Shown here: positions 1 through 7,928 of the stretch, piece after piece
Position numbering within the stretch: the first letter of the stretch is position 1
How the letters are laid out: the number at the start of each line of letters is the position of its first letter
DNA from: Moorella sp. UBA4076
GTDB taxonomy: Bacteria; Bacillota; DSM-521; Neomoorellales; Neomoorellaceae
Assembly (NCBI GenBank): GCA_002383405.1
Contig: DFYS01000158.1
Coordinates: forward strand, 1 to 13,154
Direction: 5' to 3'
DNA: 13,154 nt
Program-made: the position numbers and the translations under genes
The notes under the pieces: model-generated
The model's database searches: none
Seen by the model: only the letters and a program-made list of their open reading frames with translations
What the model was told of the DNA's origin: nothing

Positions 1-1641
1 GTAGGCTTCATCGATATAATACTTGTTCACCAGCAGCGTATAGAGGCCGCGGTAACGGTTAGCCAGTTTCTCCGGCACGTCGCTGGGACGGCCGTAGAAG
101 AGCCAGGCCAGGCCGATGCCGGCCAGAGCGACGGCTACGGAAAGCAGCATCACCACATAGTTGGGTTCGACATGATGGGGTTCACCGAAATAGACAAAGG
201 CGCTGAAGCCATGCTCGACAAAAGGCGCCCCCACAAAACCGGCTAGCACCGAAAGCGCGGCCAGGACCAGCAGCGGCACGGTCATGGTCAGGGGGGACTC
301 ATGGCCGTGGAGGCCGGCGCGGCGGTCGCCGAAGAAGGCTACGAAGATGAGGCGGAACATATAGAAGGCCGTCAGGAAGGCCACCAGGGTGCCCAGGATA
401 TAGAGGCCGGTGAAGCCGTTGCTGAAAGTGGCGGCCAAGATCTCATCCTTGCTCCAGAAGCCGGCCAGGGGCGGCAGCCCCGCCAGGGCCAGGGCGGCAA
501 TGATAAAAGTGCTGACGGTAATCTTCATATCCTTATACAGGCCACCCATGCGGAAAATATCCTGTTCATTCAGGGCGTGGATGACGCTGCCGGCGCCCAG
601 GAAGAGCAGAGATTTAAAGAAGGCGTGGGTCATCAGGTGGAACATGCCGGCCGTCATGCTGCCCACCCCCATAGCCATGACCATGTAGCCGAGCTGGCTT
701 ATGGTCGAGTAGGCGAGGATGCGTTTGATATCCCGCTGGGTAATGGCGATGGTGGCGGCAAACAAAGCCGTGAAGCCGCCTACATAGGCCACCACCAGCA
801 TGATGTCCGGCAGGGTTGCAAAGAGGACGAAGGCCCGCGCCAGCAAGTAGACGCCAGCTGCCACCATGGTCGCGGCGTGGATGAGGGCGCTGACCGGAGT
901 CGGGCCTTCCATGGCATCAGGCAGCCAGACATGCAGGGGGAACTGGGCCGACTTGCCGATGGGGCCGAGAAACACCAGCGCTGCCGCCAGGGCCAGGAAG
1001 GCTGTATTCTGGTAGTTGGGGATGGCGGTTGCCAGCTCGCGGAAATTAAAGGTGCCGAACATGCTAAAGAGGAAGAAAAAGCCGAGCATAAAACCGAAGT
1101 CGGCCACCCGGTTGGTGACAAAGGCCTTGAGGCCGGCGCGGGCGGCTACGTGCTTATGATAGTAAAAGCCGATCAGCAGGTAAGAACAAAGTCCCACCAG
1201 CTCCCAGAAGAAAAAGATCATAAAGTAGTTGTTAGCCAGGACCAAACCCAGCATCGAGGTGCCGAAGAGGGAGAGGTAGCTGAAGAAGGTGGCAAAGCCG
1301 GGGTCGCCGTGCATGTAGCCCACCGAATAGATTTCCACCAGCAGAGTCACCAGGGTCACAACCAGGAGCATGACCGCCGTCAGCGGGTCGATCAGGATGC
1401 CCGCTTCAATCTTTAAAAGCCCGGGGATCTGCAGCCAGGGTACCCCGTACTCCACCGGTTGGGTCATGCTTACCCCCAGGGTAAGGACCTCCCCTAAAAC
1501 CCCCACTGCCATGACAAAACTGGCGCCAATGGCAGCGATGGCCGCCAGGGCGCTTAGAGTAGGCGCTTTCCGCGTTATAAAAACAATGAACGGAAACGCC
1601 AGCGCGGGAAAAACCGGTATTAACCAGGCGTATTGGATCAC
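1..1641 (-). CDS. nuoL: NADH-quinone oxidoreductase subunit L (complex I antiporter-like subunit), 3' end outside window
   Basis: Large antiporter-like (Mrp-type) membrane subunit of complex I, at the distal end of the membrane arm, that takes part in proton pumping. The frame is open from a GTG at 1641 through base 1 with no stop, giving 547 residues; complete NuoL proteins are somewhat longer, so the C-terminus lies beyond the left edge. The protein is almost wholly hydrophobic helices. Family landmarks are clear: FFFWELVGLCSYL with the proton-channel Glu at 147, and GKSAQFPLHVWLPDAMEGP from about residue 229 with the conserved Lys230, followed by PVSALIHAATMVAAGVYLL. The window ends inside a typical NuoL segment, LVNKYYIDEAY. 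The start is supported by GCAGGTGAT a few bases upstream and lies 25 bases after the nuoK stop. nuoM and nuoN probably follow outside the window. NuoL rather than NuoM, because of the order after nuoK and the GKSAQFPLHVWL form. Confidence 0.96.
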   Translation of the reverse strand, partial: MIQYAWLIPVFPALAFPFIVFITRKAPTLSALAAIAAIGASFVMAVGVLGEVLTLGVSMTQPVEYGVPWLQIPGLLKIEAGILIDPLTAVMLLVVTLVTLLVEIYSVGYMHGDPGFATFFSYLSLFGTSMLGLVLANNYFMIFFFWELVGLCSYLLIGFYYHKHVAARAGLKAFVTNRVADFGFMLGFFFLFSMFGTFNFRELATAIPNYQNTAFLALAAALVFLGPIGKSAQFPLHVWLPDAMEGPTPVSALIHAATMVAAGVYLLARAFVLFATLPDIMLVVAYVGGFTALFAATIAITQRDIKRILAYSTISQLGYMVMAMGVGSMTAGMFHLMTHAFFKSLLFLGAGSVIHALNEQDIFRMGGLYKDMKITVSTFIIAALALAGLPPLAGFWSKDEILAATFSNGFTGLYILGTLVAFLTAFYMFRLIFVAFFGDRRAGLHGHESPLTMTVPLLVLAALSVLAGFVGAPFVEHGFSAFVYFGEPHHVEPNYVVMLLSVAVALAGIGLAWLFYGRPSDVPEKLANRYRGLYTLLVNKYYIDEAY

Positions 1642-1666
1642 GGATTATCACCTGCCTTGCTACTAT

Positions 1667-1975
1667 TTACCACTTGAGCCAATCGAGCTCATCAATATTG
1701 CTGTCCAGGCGCCGGCGGTAGATATTGAGTACCAGGGCCAGGGCGACAGCGACTTCAGCGGCGGCGACGACAATGACGAAAATGGCAAAGATCTGGCCTG
1801 TCACCCGTGCCGGCTCCAGGAAGTGGTTAAAAGCCACCAGGTTAATATTGACGGCATTGAGCATCAGCTCGATGCCCATCAATACGGCAATGGCGTTTTT
1901 TTTGGCCAGGGCACCAAAGAGGCCGATGCAGAAAAGCAGGGCACCTAAGGCCAGGTAGTGATTGAGGGTAATCAC
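1667..1975 (-). CDS. nuoK: NADH-quinone oxidoreductase subunit K
   Basis: Small three-helix membrane subunit of complex I (MrpC-like) that forms part of the proton path next to NuoJ and NuoA. It has 102 residues, the usual family length. The two membrane carboxylates that define the family are present: Glu36 in [19 protein letters not shown] and Glu74 in [18 protein letters not shown]. The start is a GTG whose last base overlaps the nuoJ stop in the arrangement GTGA, a 4-base overlap that implies translational coupling; GAAAGAGGAAC just upstream is a usable SD. nuoL follows after 25 bases. Confidence 0.97.
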   Translation of the reverse strand: MITLNHYLALGALLFCIGLFGALAKKNAIAVLMGIELMLNAVNINLVAFNHFLEPARVTGQIFAIFVIVVAAAEVAVALALVLNIYRRRLDSNIDELDWLKW

Positions 1976-2478
1976 TGTTCCTCTTTCCCTCCCCTCGCCA
2001 GAAGGATGGCCCCGACGATGGCCACCAGCAGGAGCACGGCCGCTATTTCAAAGGGAATGGCAAAGCGGCCCAGGAAGGCATCGGCGATGGCGCCGACATT
2101 ACTCGCCGGCGCCTGCCCCGGGGTAGCCATCCAGGCCATACGGCCCGTAGCCATGGTAATCACCATAAACAGGGCCAGGGAAACCACAGCGGCAGCCAGG
2201 TAATTGATATTAAACAGGTTGCTGGCGCGGATGTCGCCGCGCCGGGTAAGCATGACGGCAAAGACGATCAGGACGGCCACCGCCCCGGCGTAGACCAGCA
2301 CCTGCACCGCGGCCAGGAACTCGGCCTGGAGCAGGACATAAATACCGGCGACGCCGACGAAGGTCAAGACCAGGTACAGGGCGCTGTGGACGATATTCTT
2401 CAACAGCACCACCGCGCCCGCGGCGGCGATAGTCATCGCGGCCAGCAACCAGAAAGCCAAGGTGCTGATATCAGGCAC
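1972..2478 (-). CDS. nuoJ: NADH-quinone oxidoreductase subunit J
   Basis: Membrane subunit of complex I (MrpA C-terminal-like) with about five predicted helices and 168 residues. Family hallmarks are [19 protein letters not shown] at about 27-45 and [20 protein letters not shown] at about 54-73. The latter is the helix with the conserved Tyr (Tyr63 here) and the pi-bulge linked to coupling between quinone chemistry and proton transfer. The GTG start at 2478 lies inside the last codons of nuoI (8-base overlap), with GGAGGTGA about 6 bases upstream, itself within nuoI. The last 4 bases overlap nuoK. The C-terminus, ARGGKEEQ, is a short polar tail. Confidence 0.96.
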   Translation of the reverse strand: MPDISTLAFWLLAAMTIAAAGAVVLLKNIVHSALYLVLTFVGVAGIYVLLQAEFLAAVQVLVYAGAVAVLIVFAVMLTRRGDIRASNLFNINYLAAAVVSLALFMVITMATGRMAWMATPGQAPASNVGAIADAFLGRFAIPFEIAAVLLLVAIVGAILLARGGKEEQ

Positions 2479-2875
2479 CTTTCTTCACCTCCGCTGCCGG
2501 TCCGGCTAAAAGATCGTATTCGGTCTCCCCGTGGTGATAGCAGGCCAGTTCAAAGTCCGGCCGCCAGTGGAGGGCGTCCTGGGGACAGCTTTCCACGCAC
2601 AGGCCGCAGAAAAGGCACTGACTCAGCTTCACCCGGTAGCCGGTCAAGCAACGTTTCTTTTGTTCGTCACGTTCAGATTCAATGATAATAACATTGTTAG
2701 GGCAGGCACTGGCACAGATGCCGCAGGCAATGCACTTTTCCCTTTCCAGGTATAAGGAACCGTGGGATGCCGGCGGCAGGTGCGGCCGCCGCTCCGGGTA
2801 TTGCTCGGTGATCGCTTTACCAAAACAAAAGTGCCAGGTAATGCTTAAGCCCTTAAGTAAACCTTGCCCGAACAC
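2471..2875 (-). CDS. nuoI: NADH-quinone oxidoreductase subunit I, 2x[4Fe-4S] protein
   Basis: Peripheral-arm ferredoxin-like subunit that carries clusters N6a and N6b and passes electrons towards NuoB and the quinone site. Two full CxxCxxCxxxCP motifs are present: Cys48, 51, 54, 58 (CIACGICASACP) and Cys87, 90, 93, 97 (CLFCGLCVESCP). Each motif supplies three ligands to one cluster and the fourth to the other. The N-terminal stretch GLLKGLSITWHFCFG matches the amphipathic membrane-lying helices of the family. At 134 residues it is shorter than E. coli NuoI (about 180), having little sequence after the second motif. GTG start at 2875, one base after the nuoH stop, with GGAGGTGG upstream inside the nuoH 3' end. 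The overlap into nuoJ suggests coupled translation. Confidence 0.96.
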   Translation of the reverse strand: MFGQGLLKGLSITWHFCFGKAITEQYPERRPHLPPASHGSLYLEREKCIACGICASACPNNVIIIESERDEQKKRCLTGYRVKLSQCLFCGLCVESCPQDALHWRPDFELACYHHGETEYDLLAGPAAEVKKGA

Positions 2876-2876
2876 C

Positions 2877-3917
2877 TTACCACCTCCCCAGGGTCAGCAG
2901 CTGGTAAATCTTGATCCCCACCCCGGTCACCAGGATATTGGCCAGGGAAAGGGGTAATAGCACCTTCCAGTTAAAGCTCAGCAGGTGGTCAATGCGGATG
3001 CGGGGGAAAGTCCAGCGCAGCCACATGAAGATAAAGATCATTATATAAACCTTGATGAGGAACCAAAGCCACGACGGCAGCCAGGGCCCCTGCCAGCCCC
3101 CCAGGAAGAGGGTAACGGCCAGAGCCGATACGCTCACCAGGTTGGCATACTCCGAGAGATAAAAGAGGGCGTACCGCATGCCGGTATACTCGATATAGGG
3201 GCCGGCAATCAGCTCCTGTTCTCCTTCCACCAGGTCAAAGGGGGCGCGGTTCACTTCCGCCGTGGCGGCAATGAAGTAAATAAGAAAGGCCAGGGGCTGA
3301 AGCAGGATATACCAGACATTGCTCTGGGCGGCGACGATCTGGGATGTCTGCAACGACCCGGCCAGCATGATTACCCCCAGCAAAGAAAAGGTCAGGGGGA
3401 TCTCGTAACTCACCATCTGGGCCACGGCGCGCATGCTCCCCAGCAGGGCGTATTTATTGTTGGCCCCCCAGCCGCCCATCAAAATGGCAATGGTCGTCAT
3501 CGAGGCTACGGCCAGGAAATAAAAGACACCGATATTCAGGTCCACGGGTATCATGCCTTTACCAAAGGGTATGATAGCGTAGACCATTACCGCCGGGATA
3601 AAGATTATTACCGAGGCAATAATAAATACCCATTTATCGGCGCCCCGGGGAATAATATCTTCCTTACCCAGGAGCTTTACGGCATCGGCTACTGACTGCA
3701 GCAGGCCGTGGGGTCCCAGGCGGTTGGGGCCGATGCGCTGCTGCATATAGGCGCTGATTTTCCGCTCCAGGTAAATTAGATAAATGGCATTGAGAAAGAT
3801 AAATGCCAGCACGCCCACCAGGTAGACAATTCCCATGGCCAGGGTCTGCAGCCATGGCGGCGCCCCGGCCAGGAAGCCATTAATCAGGGCGGCCAGGTCG
3901 GTGAAGATGTTTTCCAT
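2877..3917 (-). CDS. nuoH: NADH-quinone oxidoreductase subunit H
   Basis: Membrane subunit (MrpD-unrelated, ND1-type) that joins the two arms of complex I and forms much of the quinone chamber. It has 346 residues with about eight helices. Conserved cytoplasmic loops are visible: [19 protein letters not shown] (51-69) with [19 protein letters not shown] after it, then [20 protein letters not shown] (220-239) with [20 protein letters not shown] (241-260), and [13 protein letters not shown] (301-313). The ATG at 3917 is chosen because the NuoH family begins near this point. A longer in-frame TTG start at 3974 would overlap nuoD by 53 bases and add a non-family leader. The ATG is only 4 bases after the nuoD stop. 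The nearest good SD (GGGGGAGG) ends 15 bases before it, so reinitiation after nuoD is likely. nuoEFG, which sit before nuoH in E. coli, are absent. Confidence 0.96.
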   Translation of the reverse strand: MENIFTDLAALINGFLAGAPPWLQTLAMGIVYLVGVLAFIFLNAIYLIYLERKISAYMQQRIGPNRLGPHGLLQSVADAVKLLGKEDIIPRGADKWVFIIASVIIFIPAVMVYAIIPFGKGMIPVDLNIGVFYFLAVASMTTIAILMGGWGANNKYALLGSMRAVAQMVSYEIPLTFSLLGVIMLAGSLQTSQIVAAQSNVWYILLQPLAFLIYFIAATAEVNRAPFDLVEGEQELIAGPYIEYTGMRYALFYLSEYANLVSVSALAVTLFLGGWQGPWLPSWLWFLIKVYIMIFIFMWLRWTFPRIRIDHLLSFNWKVLLPLSLANILVTGVGIKIYQLLTLGRW

Positions 3918-3921
3918 CGGA

Positions 3922-5040
3922 TTAACGGTCGACCTCCCCCAGCACGATATCAATGGAAGCGATAGCGACGACAAAATCCTGGATATTACCGCCTGCCGCT
4001 ATCCTGGGCAAAGCACCGAGATTTACAAACGACGGGCCGTGGATGTGCAGGCGGTAAGGCTTATTACTGCCGTCACTCACCAGGTAATAACCCAGAATGC
4101 CTTTGGCACCTTCAATCTGGTGATATACTTCCCCCGGCGACGGCTTAAGCACCCGCGGCACTTTGGCCATCACCGACCCGTCGGGAAGAGCGGCCATGGC
4201 CTGGCGGATAATGCGGGCGCTCTGTTCCATCTCCAGCAGGCGAATAACAAAGCGGTCATAGCTATCGCCGTTGCTCAAAGTGGGAATGTCAAAGTCAAAG
4301 CGGTCATAAATACCGTAGGGCTTCGCTTTGCGCAGGTCAAAGGGTAACCCGCAGGCGCGCAAATTGGGCCCGGTGAGGCCGTAGGCCAGCGCCGTTTCCA
4401 GGTCAATCTTACCCACGCCCTGGCAACGGGCCTTGAAGATTTCATTGCCGGTGATCAGGCCGTTCATTTCCGCAATCATCCCCGGCAGGTCATTTAAAAA
4501 GGCCTCCAGAGCCGGCAAGAAACCATCCGGTATGTCGGCAGCAACGCCGCCGATGCGCATATAGCTTACCGTTATGCGCGAACCGCAGGTCATCTCAAAG
4601 AGATCGAGAATACGTTCCCTTTCCCGGAAGGGCGGGAACCACGCCGTCCAGCCGGATAAATCCAGGGCCATGGAAGCCACCATGATCATGTGGCTGGCGA
4701 TGCGGGATAGTTCGGCCATGATAATGCGCAGGTACTCGGCCCGTTCCGGCACCGCAACACCCATCAGCTTTTCTACCGCCTGCACGTACCCCAGGTTGTT
4801 GAGCATGCCGGCCAGATAATCCAGGCGAGCGGTATAAGGGATAAACTGGGTATAAGTGCGATCTTCGGCAAGCTTTTCGATGCCCCGGTGCAAATAGCCA
4901 ATAATATTCTCGACCTTGATAACTTTTTCACCATCCAGGGTTAAGAGGGCGCGGTAAACACCGTGGGTACTGGGGTGCTGTGGCCCCATATTGAGCTCTA
5001 TTTCCTGGGTGTAAAGATCTTCCTTCGCAACAGCCAACAT
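3922..5040 (-). CDS. nuoD: NADH-quinone oxidoreductase subunit D (49 kDa subunit)
   Basis: Peripheral-arm subunit related to the large subunit of [NiFe] hydrogenases; with NuoB it forms the quinone-reduction site. It has 372 residues and is not fused to NuoC, unlike in E. coli. The quinone-site loop [16 protein letters not shown] holds His22 and His26, and ARLDYLAGM holds Tyr75, equivalent to the Tyr that contacts the quinone headgroup. Further family blocks are [13 protein letters not shown] (47-59), [20 protein letters not shown] and [20 protein letters not shown]. No hydrogenase-type CxxC pair is present near either end, so this is a true NuoD rather than a hydrogenase large subunit. The ATG at 5040 directly abuts the nuoC stop with no gap, with a G-rich SD (AAGGGGGG) in the nuoC 3' end. 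Confidence 0.97.
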   Translation of the reverse strand: MLAVAKEDLYTQEIELNMGPQHPSTHGVYRALLTLDGEKVIKVENIIGYLHRGIEKLAEDRTYTQFIPYTARLDYLAGMLNNLGYVQAVEKLMGVAVPERAEYLRIIMAELSRIASHMIMVASMALDLSGWTAWFPPFRERERILDLFEMTCGSRITVSYMRIGGVAADIPDGFLPALEAFLNDLPGMIAEMNGLITGNEIFKARCQGVGKIDLETALAYGLTGPNLRACGLPFDLRKAKPYGIYDRFDFDIPTLSNGDSYDRFVIRLLEMEQSARIIRQAMAALPDGSVMAKVPRVLKPSPGEVYHQIEGAKGILGYYLVSDGSNKPYRLHIHGPSFVNLGALPRIAAGGNIQDFVVAIASIDIVLGEVDR

Positions 5041-5505
5041 TCACTGCCCCCCTTCGGTTGCGGCCGGCTGAAAATCCTTCCGCAAGGGATGGCCGCTAAA
5101 ATCATCAGGACAAAGGATGCGTTGCAGATTAGGGTGACCGGTAAAAATAACGCCCATCAAGTCATAGACTTCCCGTTCCTGCACCTCGGCCGCCGGCCAG
5201 AGGCCGGTCAACGAGGCGATCTCCGGGTGCTGGCGATCCAGGCTCACCTTCACCCGTAATTCCGTGGCCGCCGGTACGGCCATAAGATGGTATACCACTT
5301 CTATCCGCTCTTTATCGCCTTCCGGGTAGTCTACCGCTGTCACATCAGCCAAAAAATTAAAACCGCGTTGTTCTTTTAATTCCTGCATCAATGCCGTCAA
5401 CCGGTCGGCCGGTACAACCAGGCCCGGCATAGCGCCGCCTTCCTCCCCCTTAAGTCCCGGGAAGAGGTCTTGCAGCTTCTGGATTAAATCGCTTGTGTTA
5501 CCCAT
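5041..5505 (-). CDS. nuoC: NADH-quinone oxidoreductase subunit C (30 kDa subunit)
   Basis: Peripheral-arm structural subunit of complex I that packs against NuoD and NuoB. It has 154 residues and carries no cofactor. The family signature lies near the C-terminus: [20 protein letters not shown] (110-129) running into [16 protein letters not shown] (to 145). The N-terminal half is the usual alpha/beta region with [13 protein letters not shown]. The ATG at 5505 overlaps the 3' end of nuoB by 8 bases, with GGTGAAG as an SD just upstream, and the stop is directly followed by the nuoD start. The separate nuoC and nuoD, as in Thermus and most Firmicutes, contrast with the fused E. coli form. Confidence 0.96.
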   Translation of the reverse strand: MGNTSDLIQKLQDLFPGLKGEEGGAMPGLVVPADRLTALMQELKEQRGFNFLADVTAVDYPEGDKERIEVVYHLMAVPAATELRVKVSLDRQHPEIASLTGLWPAAEVQEREVYDLMGVIFTGHPNLQRILCPDDFSGHPLRKDFQPAATEGGQ

Positions 5506-6007
5506 GCTGCTTCACCAGCGCTACTTTAGGATTGATGACCTTTTTCCTCAGCTGCAGCAGGCCGTTGATCAAAGCCTCCGGCCGCGGCGCGCACCCGGGA
5601 ACATAGACATCGACCGGCACAACGGTGTCTACCCCCGGGACAACGTTATAAGAGTCGACAAAGGGGCCGCCGCTGATGGCGCAGCTGCCCATGGCGACCA
5701 CCCATTTCGGCGCCGGCATCTGCTCGTAGATGCGCCTTAAAAGGGGCGCCATTTTTTTCGTTACCGTACCGGCGACAATCATCAAATCTGCCTGGCGCGG
5801 TGACGGCCGGAAAACCTCATAGCCGAAACGGGCGATATCGTAACGGGCGCCGCCGGCGGCCATCATTTCAATGGCGCAACAGGCGAGGCCGAAGGTCACC
5901 GGCCAGAAGGAATGGGCACGGCAGTAATTGAGCATATAATCAACTGTCGACAGGACCACGTTGTCAGGCAGCCGCGGTTGCGGCGGTTGTAAGCGCGCTA
6001 CTTCCAC
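5498..6007 (-). CDS. nuoB: NADH-quinone oxidoreductase subunit B, N2 cluster subunit
   Basis: Peripheral-arm subunit that binds [4Fe-4S] cluster N2, the last electron carrier before quinone. With the GTG start at 6007 the protein has 169 residues. All four N2 ligands are present: tandem Cys43-Cys44 in [11 protein letters not shown], Cys109 in [14 protein letters not shown], and Cys139 in [33 protein letters not shown] (55-74) is another strict family block. The frame is also open from a TTG at 6028, which would add seven residues. I prefer the GTG because GGAGGGTG lies at a workable distance ahead of it, whereas the TTG has nothing comparable. The gene overlaps the end of nuoA by 10 bases and the start of nuoC by 8. 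Confidence 0.96.
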   Translation of the reverse strand: MEVARLQPPQPRLPDNVVLSTVDYMLNYCRAHSFWPVTFGLACCAIEMMAAGGARYDIARFGYEVFRPSPRQADLMIVAGTVTKKMAPLLRRIYEQMPAPKWVVAMGSCAISGGPFVDSYNVVPGVDTVVPVDVYVPGCAPRPEALINGLLQLRKKVINPKVALVKQHG

Positions 6008-6357
6008 TCCAGGGCACCCTCCTTCCAAGCATACCAGAGGCCGATTACCAGGATGGCGATGAAAACAATCATTTCGATAAACGCAAAGAGACCCAGGGCC
6101 TGAAAGCGTACGGCCCAGGGGTATAAGAAAACAGTTTCGACATCAAATAATAAAAATACCAGGGCATATAAAAAGTAACTTACCTTAAACTGAATCCAGG
6201 TCGGTCCCCGCGTTTCCAGGCCGCATTCATAGGTGGATAGTTTATCCCCACCCGTTCTCTCTTTGGGGCGAAGGACCCAGTTGACGACCAGGGCGGCAAC
6301 AGCCGTAGCGGCTGCGCCGACCAGGAAAACGGCTATGATCCCGTATTGCTGCAACAC
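5998..6357 (-). CDS. nuoA: NADH-quinone oxidoreductase subunit A
   Basis: Small three-helix membrane subunit of complex I (ND3-type) and first gene of the operon. It has 119 residues. The loop between helices 1 and 2 carries [13 protein letters not shown], with the conserved Cys45 that lies close to the quinone site. Helix 2 carries [15 protein letters not shown], with the conserved acidic residues Asp72 and Glu74. The frame is open from a GTG at 6366, but that codon lies inside the SD itself (AAGGAGGTG). The GTG at 6357 has the SD AAGGAGG eight bases upstream and is the better start. A 223-base leader separates it from rnhB, so this is probably where nuo transcription begins. Confidence 0.95.
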   Translation of the reverse strand: MLQQYGIIAVFLVGAAATAVAALVVNWVLRPKERTGGDKLSTYECGLETRGPTWIQFKVSYFLYALVFLLFDVETVFLYPWAVRFQALGLFAFIEMIVFIAILVIGLWYAWKEGALEWK

Positions 6358-6405
6358 CGGCGGCACCTCCTTCCCGGGGCGGAATTTTTATCTTTGGGCA
6401 ATACT

Positions 6406-6434
6406 TTAATACATATTCGCCACATTTATGGTAA
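6406..6434 (-). promoter_or_regulatory. Candidate sigma-A promoter for the nuo operon
   Basis: Reading the minus strand, TTACCA (6434-6429) and TATTAA (6411-6406) are separated by exactly 17 bases, each matching the consensus at four or five positions. A start about seven bases downstream would give a leader of roughly 40 bases ending in the nuoA SD. The AT-rich stretch around it stands out from the G+C-rich neighbourhood. This is a consensus match only, and read-through from rnhB is not excluded. Confidence 0.4.
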
Positions 6435-6530
6435 TCCCTGCTGGTATCGCGAAAAAACAACTTTAAAATTTCCACCTGCCAAAACCCCGCTCCCCTGCTT
6501 CCAGCCGCAAAACAGGCTCAATCAGACAAG

Positions 6531-6543
6531 GGGATTAAATCCC
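6531..6543. repeat. Perfect 6+1+6 palindrome upstream of nuoA
   Basis: GGGATT, a central A, and AATCCC form an exact inverted repeat 174 bases upstream of the nuoA start and directly downstream of a TTGACC box. The arms are short for an RNA hairpin but typical in size for a dimeric repressor or activator site. It could also arise by chance in a sequence of this length. Confidence 0.35.
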
Positions 6544-6580
6544 ATGGGTCAACACCCCCGGGAAGCCTGGAGAAATAGAA

Positions 6581-7222
6581 TCATCGCCTGTTTTTAAAGC
6601 TCAAACGGTGGAGAGGGCTGGGCCCCAGACGGGCCAGGGCATGACGGTGCGCCGTTGTTGGATACCCCTTGTGCCCGGCCAGGCCATAGCCCGGAAAAAC
6701 GCTGTCGTAAAATAGCATCAGCTCGTCCCTGGCCACTTTGGCCAGGATTGATGCGGCGGCGATGGAGGCGCTTAAACCGTCACCGCCGGCCAGCGGCGTC
6801 TGGGGCACCGGCAGGCCCGGCAGGCTGAAACCATCGATCAAGGCATGGTCAGGTCTTACAGGCAGGGCTGTTAGAGCCCGCCACATCGCCCAGCGGGAAG
6901 CCACCAGGATATTGAGGCAGTCGATCTCCTTGACCGAAGCCCAGCCAATCGCCCAGGCTATACTTTGCTGCTTAATTATCGCGGCCAGTTCCCGGCGCCG
7001 GCCGGGCGCTACTTTTTTGGAATCGTTGAGCCCGGCAATAAACAAGCCCGGCGGTAATATTACCGCCGCCGCCGTCACCGGCCCGGCCAGGGGGCCGCGA
7101 CCGGCTTCATCGAGGCCGGCTATGTGCCTGCTGCCCTGGCACCAGAGGCGCCCCTCCCAGGCGTAAAGGGCCTGCACCCGTTCCCGCTCCGCAATTGTAA
7201 GGTTAGAAGCAGCAGCCGTCAT
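6581..7222 (-). CDS. rnhB: Ribonuclease HII
   Basis: Endonuclease that cuts the RNA strand of RNA-DNA hybrids and starts removal of single ribonucleotides misincorporated in DNA; cytoplasmic, needing Mg or Mn. It has 213 residues. The DEDD active site is complete: Asp38 and Glu39 in GLDEAGRGPLAGPV, Asp130 in ALIDGF, and Asp148 in AGGDG, 18 residues after Asp130 as in the E. coli enzyme. The supporting blocks GLNDSKK (64-70) and ASILAKVARDELM follow the family. The frame is open to a GTG at 7234, but the ATG at 7222 has GGAGG five bases upstream and is chosen. It follows degU by 17 bases. rnhB downstream of rplS and ylqF is a common Firmicutes arrangement. Confidence 0.96.
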   Translation of the reverse strand: MTAAASNLTIAERERVQALYAWEGRLWCQGSRHIAGLDEAGRGPLAGPVTAAAVILPPGLFIAGLNDSKKVAPGRRRELAAIIKQQSIAWAIGWASVKEIDCLNILVASRWAMWRALTALPVRPDHALIDGFSLPGLPVPQTPLAGGDGLSASIAAASILAKVARDELMLFYDSVFPGYGLAGHKGYPTTAHRHALARLGPSPLHRLSFKNRR

Positions 7223-7239
7223 TGATACCTCCACGGCAC

Positions 7240-7908
7240 CTATATAAGATTACCACTACTCAAGCCATGTTTCAAGGCATAAAGAGCGGCCTGGGTGCGA
7301 TCGCCAACGCCAATTTTATGAAAAATGCTCGTTAAATGGTTTTTGACCGTTTTTTCGCTTATGTACAGGTCGCGGGCAATCTCACGGTTGGACTTTCCCA
7401 GGCTGACATGGATCAAGATTTCCTTTTCTCTGGCTGTCAGGGGTATATCTGGTCCAGGGGCCGGCTCCGGTGGCGCCTTTTTCTGGAGGTAATCTACCAC
7501 CTTGGGAGCAATACTGGGATAAATGATCTGGTAACCCTGGGCGACTTGAATAACAGCCTTAAGCAGCTCTTCGGAGCCTATGTCTTTAAGGACATAACCG
7601 GAAACCCCGGCCCTTAACAATTCGATAATGTATTCCTCGTCATCATGGATGGTGAGAGCCAGGATGCCGGTCCGGGGCAATTCCTGGCGAATTAATTTAG
7701 TCGCCTCGATGCCGTTCAAAACCGGCATATTTATATCCATCAGGACTACGTCCGGCTGGTATTCCCTGGCCATGGCCACGGCTTCCCGGCCGTCTCTGGC
7801 CTCGGCCACCACCTGGATACCCGGTTCCAGTTCCAGGATCTTGCGGATGCCCTCCCTCACCAGCGGGTGATCGTCAGCAATCAGAATCGTCAGCTTGCCG
7901 ACTGGCAT
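7240..7908 (-). CDS. degU: DegU-like response regulator (NarL/FixJ family)
   Basis: Cytoplasmic transcription regulator, phosphorylated by the partner kinase encoded just upstream. It has 222 residues. The receiver domain (about 6-122) has acidic residues Asp12-Asp13 in ILIADDHPLVREGI, the phospho-acceptor Asp58 in DVVLMDINMPVLNG, the switch Thr86 in LALTIHDDEEY, and Lys108 in GYVLKDI. A Pro-rich linker (about 146-156) leads to a LuxR-type helix-turn-helix (about 157-215) with LTAREKEIL, GKSNREIARDLYISEKTVKN and DRTQAALYALKHG. The DIN-MP and ISEKTVKNH blocks resemble Bacillus DegU closely, but LiaR/VraR-type regulators share much of this. The ATG at 7908 is chosen over a GTG at 7917 because GAGG lies eight bases upstream. 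The gap from degS is 20 bases. Its target genes cannot be read from this sequence. Confidence 0.9.
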   Translation of the reverse strand: MPVGKLTILIADDHPLVREGIRKILELEPGIQVVAEARDGREAVAMAREYQPDVVLMDINMPVLNGIEATKLIRQELPRTGILALTIHDDEEYIIELLRAGVSGYVLKDIGSEELLKAVIQVAQGYQIIYPSIAPKVVDYLQKKAPPEPAPGPDIPLTAREKEILIHVSLGKSNREIARDLYISEKTVKNHLTSIFHKIGVGDRTQAALYALKHGLSSGNLI

Positions 7909-7928
7909 ACCTGGCACCTCATTCCTCG

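Larger units (their letters stand above)
6358..6580 (-). other. Intergenic leader between rnhB and nuoA
   Basis: These 223 bases hold no credible gene. They contain the candidate nuo promoter (6406-6434), the palindrome GGGATT-A-AATCCC (6531-6543), and close to it a TTGACC box (6552-6547 on the minus strand) without a convincing -10 partner. No clear intrinsic terminator follows rnhB, so transcription from the upstream cluster may continue into nuo. Confidence 0.6.

Noticed and set aside
301..1416. A 371-codon plus-strand open frame opposite nuoL
   Set aside because: It lies entirely antisense to a clear NuoL. Its composition (runs of Glu, Gly, Gln, His) is what the reverse of hydrophobic G+C-rich codons gives, and there is no SD or family likeness.
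1370..1948. A 192-codon plus-strand open frame opposite nuoL and nuoK
   Set aside because: It spans the junction of two real minus-strand genes and resembles no known protein.
2985..3695. A 236-codon plus-strand open frame opposite nuoH
   Set aside because: Antisense to conserved NuoH coding sequence; low-complexity composition and no initiation signal.
3918..3974. A longer nuoH starting at a TTG at 3974
   Set aside because: It would overlap nuoD by 53 bases and add residues absent from the family; the ATG at 3917 fits the family N-terminus.
3922..5040. NuoD as the large subunit of a membrane-bound [NiFe] hydrogenase
   Set aside because: The paired CxxC metal-ligand motifs of hydrogenases are missing, and the quinone-site loop and neighbouring nuoA/J/K genes fit complex I.
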